DNA of 64,000 nucleotides, taken from the NCBI RefSeq assembly GCF_016805985.1, contig NZ_CP017661.1, forward strand, positions 496,001 to 560,000, read 5' to 3'. The notes beneath the pieces were generated by a model. The model was not told the origin of the DNA and ran no database searches. It saw only the letters and a program-made list of their open reading frames with translations. This document shows, in pieces, positions 24,069 to 30,194 of this stretch. Position 1 is the first letter of the stretch, and each line of letters begins with the position of its first letter. The position numbers were made by a program, and so were the translations under genes. Source of the stretch: Microbacterium sp. JZ31. Its GTDB lineage: Bacteria > Actinomycetota > Actinomycetes > Actinomycetales > Microbacteriaceae.

Positions 24069-24823
24069 TCGCGCTCGAGAACGCGTCCAAGCGCTACGGC
24101 GGAGTCACCGTGCTCGATGAGGTGACCGTGTCGTTCGGCGGGGAGGGCATCACGGCCCTGATCGGCCCGAACGGCGCCGGCAAGTCCACGCTGTTCGGGC
24201 TGATCGGCCGGCTCACCAAGCCCGACGCGGGCCGGATCACGGTCGACGGGCAGGATGTCGCCACCGCGTCGTCGTCGGAGCTCGCGAAGGTGCTCGCCGT
24301 GCTGCGGCAGGACAACCACATCGCCGCGCGGCTCACGGTGCAGGACCTGGTCGAGTTCGGACGCTTCCCGCACTCGAAGGGGCGTCTCACGGTCGACGAC
24401 CGCGCCCACATCGAGCGGGCGATCGCCTATCTCGACCTCGAGCCGTACCGCGGCCGGTTCCTCGACGAGCTGTCGGGCGGGCAGCGCCAGCGCGCCTTCA
24501 TCGCGATGGTGCTCGCCCAGGACACGAAGTACGTGCTGCTGGATGAGCCGCTCAACAACCTCGACCTGCGGCACCAGACCGCGATCATGAAGCTCGTGCG
24601 CCGCATGGCCGATGAGCTCGGCCTGCGCGTGATCGTCGTTCTGCACGACATCAACTTCGCCGCGACGTACGCCGACCGGATCGTCGCGATGCGCGACGGC
24701 CGCATCGTCGCGGACGCGCCGAGCGCCGAGATCATGCGTCCCGATGTGCTGGAGGCCGTCTACGACACCGCGGTGGACGTGCGCGAGATCGACGGCCGTC
24801 GCGTCGCGCTGTACTACAGCTGA
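24065..24823 (+). CDS. Iron ABC transporter ATP-binding protein
   Basis: 252 residues with all ABC motifs: Walker A GPNGAGKST (about 37-45), Q-loop LRQDNH, signature LSGGQRQRAF, Walker B YVLLDEPLNNLD and switch VVLHD. It energises siderophore import. The PHSKGRLTVDD insertion and LNNLDLRHQ are typical of FepC/YclP-like iron ATPases. Last gene of the operon, overlapping the permease by four bases. A small hairpin (CCGCTC/GAGCGG, 24824-24843) directly follows the stop. Confidence 0.94.
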   Translation: MIALENASKRYGGVTVLDEVTVSFGGEGITALIGPNGAGKSTLFGLIGRLTKPDAGRITVDGQDVATASSSELAKVLAVLRQDNHIAARLTVQDLVEFGRFPHSKGRLTVDDRAHIERAIAYLDLEPYRGRFLDELSGGQRQRAFIAMVLAQDTKYVLLDEPLNNLDLRHQTAIMKLVRRMADELGLRVIVVLHDINFAATYADRIVAMRDGRIVADAPSAEIMRPDVLEAVYDTAVDVREIDGRRVALYYS

Positions 24824-24893
24824 CCGCTCCCGGACGAGAGCGGGCGGATCCTGCCGCGCGCCCGCCGTATCCCGAGGCGCGCCGCCGCCGGGG

Positions 24894-25082
24894 CTAGAGG
24901 CGAGCGCCGTCGTCGTATTCGTCGCGACCGGGATGGTCGCCCTTGCGTCCCTCGAAGGCGAGGAAGAGCCCGAGGGACACCAGCAGCCCGATCAGCAGCC
25001 CGAGCCACACGTTGCCGAGAGAGGCAGCGCCCACGATCGCACCGATCGCGAGCACCGCGGCGCTGCGCAGGATGAGCCACAT
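24894..25082 (-). CDS. Small two-helix membrane protein
   Basis: 62 residues: two hydrophobic segments (AAVLAIGAIVGAASLGNVWL, then LLIGLLVSLGLFLAF) and a charged C-terminal tail (EGRKGDHPGRDEYDDGARL). No family recognised. It begins nine bases after the TetR stop and is probably co-transcribed with it. It converges with the iron transporter operon. Confidence 0.55.
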   Translation of the reverse strand: MWLILRSAAVLAIGAIVGAASLGNVWLGLLIGLLVSLGLFLAFEGRKGDHPGRDEYDDGARL

Positions 25083-25091
25083 GGCTTCAGG

Positions 25092-25787
25092 CTACGCGCC
25101 CGCCTCGCGGGCCGCGCGGCGTTCGAGGCCGTCGAGCAGCAGGTCGAGGCCGAACTCGAACTCGCTCTGGTCGTCGCACCAGCCGAGTGTGGATCCCGGA
25201 TCGTCGTGGGCGATGTGGGCGAGCATCTCGATGAGGTTCGGCGCCTCCGACGCCATCTGCGCGAGCAGCTCGGGCGACGCGTCCTGGTCCGCGGAGCCGG
25301 CGGGGTCGAACAGCTCCTGCGTGAAGCCGTAGGCGCGGCTCCCGAGCGCGTGCATCGCGTGGTGGACGAGGTCGTGCGACAGCCCGCCGAGGCGCAGCAG
25401 GCCGACGAACCCGTCGGTGTAGCGCACGATCTGCGGCCCGAAGGCGGTGCGGCTCTCGAACACCCCCGGCGCCCAGGGGTGGCGCAGCATGACCTGCCGC
25501 GCGGTGAGGATGCGTCGGCGCAGCGCCGCCTTCCACTCGGCGGCTTCGGGCGCGGGCAGCTCCGCGACGGCTGCCTGGATCTCGCCCGCGATCGCGTCCG
25601 CGACGCCGTCGAGCAGATCGTCCTTGTTCGCGACGTGGTGGTAGAGCGACATCGCCTCGACGCCGAGCTCGGCGGCGAGGCTGCGCATCGTGAGTCCGCC
25701 GATGCCTTTGCGGTCGGCGAGGGCGACGGCGGTGTCGAGCACGCGCGCGCGGGTGAGGGCGGTCCGCGGAGTCGTCGTGTCGGTCAT
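25092..25787 (-). CDS. TetR family regulator (TetR_C-like ligand domain)
   Basis: 231 residues. The DNA-binding domain at about 12-58 reads TRARVLDTAVALADRKGIGG, LTMRSLAAELGVEAMSLYHH and VANKDDLLDGVADAI, the pattern of true TetR-like repressors. The C-terminal domain (about 75-225) is of the tetracycline-repressor C type. It diverges from the deazaflavin/quinone oxidoreductase pair over three CTTACnnnGTAAG-type dyads and is probably their repressor and its own. Confidence 0.9.
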   Translation of the reverse strand: MTDTTTPRTALTRARVLDTAVALADRKGIGGLTMRSLAAELGVEAMSLYHHVANKDDLLDGVADAIAGEIQAAVAELPAPEAAEWKAALRRRILTARQVMLRHPWAPGVFESRTAFGPQIVRYTDGFVGLLRLGGLSHDLVHHAMHALGSRAYGFTQELFDPAGSADQDASPELLAQMASEAPNLIEMLAHIAHDDPGSTLGWCDDQSEFEFGLDLLLDGLERRAAREAGA

Positions 25788-25821
25788 CGTGCTCAGATTC
25801 TAGGCGCGAGATCTTGTGCCC

Positions 25822-25866
25822 CTTACGGTGTACGGCTACCTTACGAAGTAAGGCTTACAATGTAAG
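25822..25866. promoter_or_regulatory. Triple TetR operator
   Basis: Three adjacent dyads of the form CTTAC-3 bases-GTAAG: 25822-25834 (imperfect), CCTTACGAAGTAAGG at 25839-25853 (perfect) and CTTACAATGTAAG at 25854-25866 (perfect). They fill the short divergent promoter between tetR (25787) and the DDN-type gene (25876). Confidence 0.75.
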
Positions 25867-25875
25867 GGAGACATC

Positions 25876-26385
25876 ATGTGGATCTGGATCCTCGCCACGG
25901 CGGGCGCGGTGATCGCGCTCGCCGTGCTGCTGCTGGTCGCGCTGATCCTGTCGATGCGCGCCAAGTGGGAGCCGGGGCTGCGCTTCGTGCGGCACCTCGG
26001 CCGCGACCACTTCAACAAGGCGGCGCTGCGCACGGCGGGCGCTCCCGGCTCGGGGACGCACGTCATCCGCAACCGCGGACGCCGCTCCGGCCGCACGTAC
26101 CGCACGCCCATCGCCCTGACCGCGACCGACGACGGCTGGATCGTCATGCTGCCCTACGGCACGACGCCCGACTGGCTGAAGAACGTGCTCGCGGCGGGTG
26201 AGGCCGAGGTGGAGATCGACGGAGGCGTGCACGCCGTGACCGACCCGCGCGTCGTGTCCCGCGCCGAAGTGGGGCATCGACTGCCGCGCTTCGATCGGCT
26301 GGTGGCGCGGCTGTTCGGGGTCGACCAGCTGCTGCAGCTGCGGCGGGCGGCGGTTGCCGCCGACGCCGAGCGGGTGGCGCGATGA
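25876..26385 (+). CDS. Deazaflavin (F420)-dependent nitroreductase-family protein, membrane-anchored
   Basis: 169 residues. An N-terminal hydrophobic anchor (ILATAGAVIALAVLLLVALI) is followed by a split-barrel domain with the DDN-family pattern HVIRNRGRRSGRTYRTPIAL and DDGWIVMLPYGTTPDWLKNV. Proteins of this family bind F420 or related flavins and reduce quinones or nitro compounds. The start has AAGGGAG upstream. It overlaps the next gene as ATGA, suggesting a two-enzyme redox unit under the divergent TetR. Confidence 0.82.
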   Translation: MWIWILATAGAVIALAVLLLVALILSMRAKWEPGLRFVRHLGRDHFNKAALRTAGAPGSGTHVIRNRGRRSGRTYRTPIALTATDDGWIVMLPYGTTPDWLKNVLAAGEAEVEIDGGVHAVTDPRVVSRAEVGHRLPRFDRLVARLFGVDQLLQLRRAAVAADAERVAR

Positions 26386-27350
26386 GGGCAGTGCTGCGCG
26401 ACGCCTACGGCGGCCCCGAGGTGCTGCGCGTCGGCGAGGTCGCGACGCCCCGGCCCGGGCCCGGCGAAGTGCTCGTGCGGGTGCGGGCGAGCTCGCTCAA
26501 CACCGCCGATCTCGACCAGCTGCGCGGTCTGCCGCGCATCGCCCGTGTCGAGGGGGTGCGTCGGCCGCGCTCGCCCCACATGGGCCTCGACGTGGCGGGG
26601 GAGGTCGAGGAGGTCGGGTCCGGGGTGCGCGACCTCGAGCGAGGCGACAGGGTGTGGGCCGACCTGTTCTCGCACGGCCATGCGGCGCTCGCCGACTACG
26701 TCCGCGTGCCGGCCGACGCGTCCTCGCGCATCCCCGACGGCGTCTCGTTCGTCGACGCCGCCACTGTGCCGCACTCCGGGCTCCTCGCGTTGCAGGGGCT
26801 GCGCGCCGCGGCACCCTTTCGCGCCGGCACGCGCGTGCTGATCAACGGCGCAGGCGGATGCGTGGGGCCGTTCGCCATCCAGCTCGCCGTTTCGCGCGGC
26901 GCGCACGTGACGGGTGTGGACTCGGCCGACAAGGCCGACCTGATGCGCGCGGCCGGCGCGCACGAGGTGATCGACTACGTCACCGAGGACGTCACGCGGT
27001 CCGGGAAGCGGTACGACGTCGTGCTCGACATCGCCGACACCCGAGGCATCCTCGCGATGCGGCGCTGCCTCAAGCGCGGCGGGCGGTACTCGCTGATCGC
27101 ACGGCGCCTCGGCTCGTTCGCGCGGTACGTGCTGGCCGGCCCGCTCGTGGGCAGGCTGACCGGCACGCGGATGGGCACGATCCTGTGGAAGCCGAACCGC
27201 CGCGCCTACCTCGACGAGTTCGTGGCGCTGCTGGCGGCGGGCGAGGTGCGGCCGCTGATCGACAGCACGTGGGCGCTCGACGACGCGGTCACGGCGTTCG
27301 AGCACCTCGCATCCGGCCGCGCGCGCGGCAAGGTCGTCGTCGTGCCCTGA
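26382..27350 (+). CDS. Quinone oxidoreductase-like MDR protein
   Basis: 322 residues of the medium-chain dehydrogenase superfamily without zinc ligands. The GroES-like N terminus has RAVLRDAYGGPEVLRVGEVA, and the Rossmann motif is INGAGGCVGPFAIQLAVSRG with later YDVVLDIADTRG, as in zeta-crystallin/QOR enzymes using NADPH. Coupled to the deazaflavin protein by a four-base overlap, so a shared role in quinone or electrophile detoxification is inferred. Confidence 0.88.
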   Translation: MRAVLRDAYGGPEVLRVGEVATPRPGPGEVLVRVRASSLNTADLDQLRGLPRIARVEGVRRPRSPHMGLDVAGEVEEVGSGVRDLERGDRVWADLFSHGHAALADYVRVPADASSRIPDGVSFVDAATVPHSGLLALQGLRAAAPFRAGTRVLINGAGGCVGPFAIQLAVSRGAHVTGVDSADKADLMRAAGAHEVIDYVTEDVTRSGKRYDVVLDIADTRGILAMRRCLKRGGRYSLIARRLGSFARYVLAGPLVGRLTGTRMGTILWKPNRRAYLDEFVALLAAGEVRPLIDSTWALDDAVTAFEHLASGRARGKVVVVP

Positions 27351-27367
27351 GGCGGCACACTGCCGCC
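27351..27367 (+). terminator. Hairpin after the oxidoreductase pair
   Basis: GGCGGCA and TGCCGCC pair perfectly around CAC, starting one base after the stop codon. Short tandem repeats follow up to the convergent glycosylase gene. Confidence 0.45.
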
Positions 27368-27415
27368 GGTGACCTGCCGCCGGTGTCCTAGCGCGCCCGT
27401 GCCCTAGCGCGCCCG
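27361..27415. repeat. Two short tandem duplications
   Basis: TGCCGCCGGTG occurs at 27361 and 27375 (14-base period). CCTAGCGCGCCCG occurs at 27387 and 27403 (16-base period). The second pair duplicates the 3' end of the glycosylase gene, including its TAG stop, just beyond the real stop. Confidence 0.6.
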
Positions 27416-28384
27416 GTGGTCCTCGGGATGCAGGCGCGGGGCGCGGCGCGGCTCGCGCACCCCCGACGCCAGGATGTAGCGGATCACGCGCTGCCGCTGC
27501 CCGGCCCACGGGGCGAGCAGCTCGAGCATGCCGTCGTCCTCCACGCGGGTGCCGGTCAGGGCGTAGCCGACCTGGTGCGCGAGGTGGAAGTCGCCGACGC
27601 TGACGGCGTCGGGATCGCCCAGCGCGCGGATCCGGGTCTCGGCGGCGGTCCAGGGTCCGATGCCCGGCAGCGAGGTCAGGATCGCATCCCGCGCGTCGGG
27701 TGCGCACGCCGCGATCGCGCGCACGAGCGCGTCGCCGCGCCGGGCGGCGAGCACGATGGCGCGGCTCTGCGGCGGCTCGAGCCCCGCTCGATGCCAAACC
27801 CAGGAAGGGATGCGGCGCCAGCCGTCGATCGTCGGCGGCGCGAACATCGGCTTCGGAGTCGGCCCCGGAACGCGCTCGCCGAACCAGGTCACAAGGCGTC
27901 GCCAGGCCGAGAATGCCTGGATCGCCGTGACCTTCTGCTCGGTGACCGACTGCACGAGCGCGTCGAAGAGCATGTCGCCTCGGCCGAGCCGCAGGCCGGG
28001 GTGGCGGTGGTGGGCGTCGGCGATCAGCGGATGCAGCGACGGGTCGAAGCCGTCGTCGTCGTCGAGCGCGCCGCACAGCGCGGGCACCTGCGCGATCGCC
28101 CACTCGCGTCCCGGACCCCAGGATGCGGCCCGGACGGATCCGTCGCGCATCTGCCTGAGCGCGATGCTCGCGACGCCCTGCGGCGTGCGGATCGCCCGCC
28201 AGATGACGCCGGCGCTCCAGGCCTGCGCGGGGTCACCGGGACCGCGCTGGAACACCGCGACGGTCGCGTACAGGTCGAGCGGTCGCGCCGGGCGGTACAC
28301 GCTCTCGAGGCGCGGGCCCGGGTCCGGCCGCGGATCGCGTGCACGAACGGCGATGCGCGATTCGAGGGCGGCGGACGGGATCAC
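27404..28384 (-). CDS. DNA-3-methyladenine glycosylase 2 (AlkA-like, HhH-GPD)
   Basis: 326 residues from GTG 28384. The HhH-GPD module is clear: QSVTEQKVTAIQAFSAWRRL (the conserved Q-x-V-T helix), the hairpin LPGIGPWTAAETRIRALGDP, and the Asp of SVGDFHL as probable catalytic residue. The N-terminal part is a beta domain, as in AlkA. It excises alkylated purines in base-excision repair. It converges with the oxidoreductase pair and is monocistronic. Confidence 0.88.
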   Translation of the reverse strand: MIPSAALESRIAVRARDPRPDPGPRLESVYRPARPLDLYATVAVFQRGPGDPAQAWSAGVIWRAIRTPQGVASIALRQMRDGSVRAASWGPGREWAIAQVPALCGALDDDDGFDPSLHPLIADAHHRHPGLRLGRGDMLFDALVQSVTEQKVTAIQAFSAWRRLVTWFGERVPGPTPKPMFAPPTIDGWRRIPSWVWHRAGLEPPQSRAIVLAARRGDALVRAIAACAPDARDAILTSLPGIGPWTAAETRIRALGDPDAVSVGDFHLAHQVGYALTGTRVEDDGMLELLAPWAGQRQRVIRYILASGVREPRRAPRLHPEDHRAR

Positions 28385-28460
28385 GGGTTCACGCTACGCG
28401 CCGCATCTGACAATCCGGCGGGTCATCTGCGGCGGGGCGATCCCCCGGGTGGGGCGGGTG

Positions 28461-29210
28461 TCAGAACCGGTCGGGCGACGGGGCGCCGGCGCCGTAGCGC
28501 ACCGCGACATCCGCGTGGCGGTCGAAGCGGTAGCCGACGCCGCGCACGGTGCGCACGATGTCCTGGAACGCGCCGAGCTTCGAGCGCAGGCGGCGGACGT
28601 GGACGTCGATCGTCCGCTCGCCGGGGGCGTCCGCGTCACCCGCGTCCCACAGCGACGACACCAGCTCGCCGCGCTCGATCGTGCGGCCCTCACGCAGCAC
28701 GAGGTACTGCAGCAGTTCGAACTCCTTGAAGGTGAGGTTCGCCGACTCGCCGTCGATGATCACGCGCTTGCGGGAGATGTCGACCACGACGCCGCGCGCG
28801 GCCTCGGCCTGCTCCTCCGACTGGTTCTTGGTGCGGGCGACCGCGCCGGGCTCGTGCAGGGCGAGGCGCACGACGTCGACGTCGCGGCCGCCGGTCTGCT
28901 GCGGCGCGAGCGCGACGGCGGCGTACGTCTCGGCGCTCGGCGCGAGCTCGGCGAGCGTGCGACGCAGCGCGTCGACGAGGATCGGCAGGCTGACGCCGTC
29001 GGCCGCTGCCTTCAGCTCGTCGAGGCCCACGTACAGGGCGAAGCCGCGCGGGGCGGCCTGCGGCTTGGGGGCGGCGGAAGCCGCGACGGTCTCGGTGCGC
29101 TGCTCGGCGACCTGCGGCAGCGGGTGCAGGTGGCGGACGGGCGCGGGGCTCGCGGCGGCCGTGCGGGGCGAGGGGGCCGTGCGGTCGAGGAGGGCGGGGG
29201 CGTTCGTCAT
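28461..29210 (-). CDS. OmpR-type winged-helix regulator without receiver domain
   Basis: 249 residues. The N-terminal part has no phospho-receiver; residues about 55-135 may form a small ligand or dimer domain (FALYVGLDELKAAADGVSLP). The C-terminal OmpR/PhoB winged helix is complete: NLTFKEFELLQYLVLREGRT, ERTIDVHVRRLRSKLG and the VRTVRGVGYRF wing. ATG 29210 is chosen for AAGGA nine bases upstream. The frame stays open to a GTG at 29387, overlapping a cysteine-rich upstream ORF. The 257-base leader carries that ORF and hairpins. Target genes unknown. Confidence 0.82.
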   Translation of the reverse strand: MTNAPALLDRTAPSPRTAAASPAPVRHLHPLPQVAEQRTETVAASAAPKPQAAPRGFALYVGLDELKAAADGVSLPILVDALRRTLAELAPSAETYAAVALAPQQTGGRDVDVVRLALHEPGAVARTKNQSEEQAEAARGVVVDISRKRVIIDGESANLTFKEFELLQYLVLREGRTIERGELVSSLWDAGDADAPGERTIDVHVRRLRSKLGAFQDIVRTVRGVGYRFDRHADVAVRYGAGAPSPDRF

Positions 29211-29298
29211 GATGATGTGTCCTTGCGGAGGTGCACCGGCGGGGTGCGAGTGTGCGTCGGGGTGACCGTTCGCGCTCAGATGGCGAGGGTCAGCGGGT

Positions 29299-29346
29299 GA
29301 GGATCCAGGATCCTCGGCTGCGAGCCCGCGGGGAGCGGGCGAGCCG
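29299..29346 (-). promoter_or_regulatory. Leader hairpins downstream of the Cys-rich uORF (attenuator-like)
   Basis: Two structures follow the uORF stop by 19 bases. The first is a compound stem, CGGCT-GCCCGC-loop-GCGGGC-AGCCG (29315-29346). The second is GAGGATCC-A-GGATCCTC (29299-29315), which touches the first by one base. Translation of the uORF could decide which of them folds. Regulatory role inferred from layout. Confidence 0.45.
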
Positions 29347-29365
29347 GAAGGGCGCTGGGATTCGT

Positions 29366-29467
29366 TCAGCGACACATTCGACAGCACATGGCAACGCGAC
29401 CGGGCATCATCATCCCGGTAGTCCCGTTCGCCTCCTGGGCGGACAGAAGCGTGGCGTTGTCAGACAT
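29366..29467 (-). CDS. 33-residue Met/Cys-rich leader peptide (uORF), probably leaderless
   Basis: An intact 34-codon ORF (ATG 29467 to TGA 29366) sits in the leader of the winged-helix regulator. The peptide begins MSDNATLLSAQEANG and ends MMMPGRVAMCCRMCR, with three Cys and five Met codons in the last 15. The ATG lies six bases after a CACAAT -10 box, so the transcript probably starts at the A of ATG with no 5' UTR. Cysteine codons just before the stop, followed by hairpins, suggest a sensor of charged tRNA-Cys or of ribosome stalling. Leader peptides with cysteine tracts acting as attenuators are known in mycobacteria. No function is proven here. Confidence 0.6.
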   Translation of the reverse strand: MSDNATLLSAQEANGTTGMMMPGRVAMCCRMCR

Positions 29468-29473
29468 GCGGCA

Positions 29474-29503
29474 ATTGTGACCGGGCGTGTCGCGGCATGT
29501 CAA
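29474..29503 (-). promoter_or_regulatory. Sigma-70-type promoter of the leader-peptide transcript
   Basis: On the minus strand, TTGACA (29503-29498) and CACAAT (29479-29474) are separated by 18 bases. The predicted start falls on or next to the uORF ATG at 29467. This is the best consensus promoter I see in the window. Confidence 0.65.
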
Positions 29504-29584
29504 ACCGTTTCAGCCATCCCCGCGGGTCATGACGCAATGTGACGCGCGGCGGCCGGCACGGCGCGCCATTGTGCACGAAGGGCG

Positions 29585-30133
29585 TCAGGTTGCGAGGTCG
29601 TCGGCCGTGGCGGCGATGTCGTGCAGGAAGCGGATGATCACGTCACGCTGCTCGGGCGTGAGCTGCGCCGCGAGGTCGAACCGTCGGCCATGCGTGCGGC
29701 CGATGCTGTCGCGCGCGGCGCGCCGCGTCTGGTCCTCGACCTCGACGATCACGCTGCGGCGGTCGGAGGGGTGCGGCAGGCGCCGCACGTGACCGGCGGC
29801 GGCGAGCCTGTCGAGCAGCTTGGTCGTCGACGCGGTCGAGATGCCGAGGTGCGCCGCGATGGCGCCGGGCGTGACGCGCATGCCGTTCTGCTGCCCCGCG
29901 ATGATGAACCGCAGGGCGCGCATGTCGGTGTCGCCGAGCTTCATGTAGCGGCGCGAGGCCTCGCTCATCCGCTCGTCCGCCTCTCGCCAGGCGCGCATCG
30001 CCCGCAGCAGCTCGACGATCTGGTCGATCTCGTGGGGCGGTATCCCCGCGAGCGAGACGATCTCCTGACCCGGGTCGAGGACACGCGGATCGAACATCGA
30101 CGGATCGTCGTGTTTCGTCTCCTCCGGGCTCAC
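29585..30133 (-). CDS. MarR family transcriptional regulator
   Basis: 182 residues if GTG 30133 is the start; the ATG of MFDPRV (30097) is an alternative, and neither has a well-placed ribosome site. The winged helix is standard: RALRFIIAGQQNGMRVTPGA, IAAHLGISTASTTKLLDRLA and the wing GHVRRLPHPSDRRSVIVEV. It diverges from the MMPL transporter, 61 bp away, with a CTAGCT/AGCTAG dyad in between. It is therefore very likely the repressor of that pump, responding to a drug or lipid ligand. Confidence 0.88.
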   Translation of the reverse strand: MSPEETKHDDPSMFDPRVLDPGQEIVSLAGIPPHEIDQIVELLRAMRAWREADERMSEASRRYMKLGDTDMRALRFIIAGQQNGMRVTPGAIAAHLGISTASTTKLLDRLAAAGHVRRLPHPSDRRSVIVEVEDQTRRAARDSIGRTHGRRFDLAAQLTPEQRDVIIRFLHDIAATADDLAT

Positions 30134-30177
30134 ACCGGCATGATACTCCGGCGGGCAGTAACTCGTCTGGGATGTAT

Positions 30178-30190
30178 CTAGCTAAGCTAG
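30178..30190. promoter_or_regulatory. MarR operator candidate
   Basis: CTAGCTAAGCTAG is a perfect 13-bp palindrome (six-base arms around A), five bases from the MMPL ATG. TAAGCT inside it could serve as -10, which would make the MMPL mRNA leaderless and the operator a direct block. Confidence 0.6.
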
Positions 30191-30194
30191 CGAT

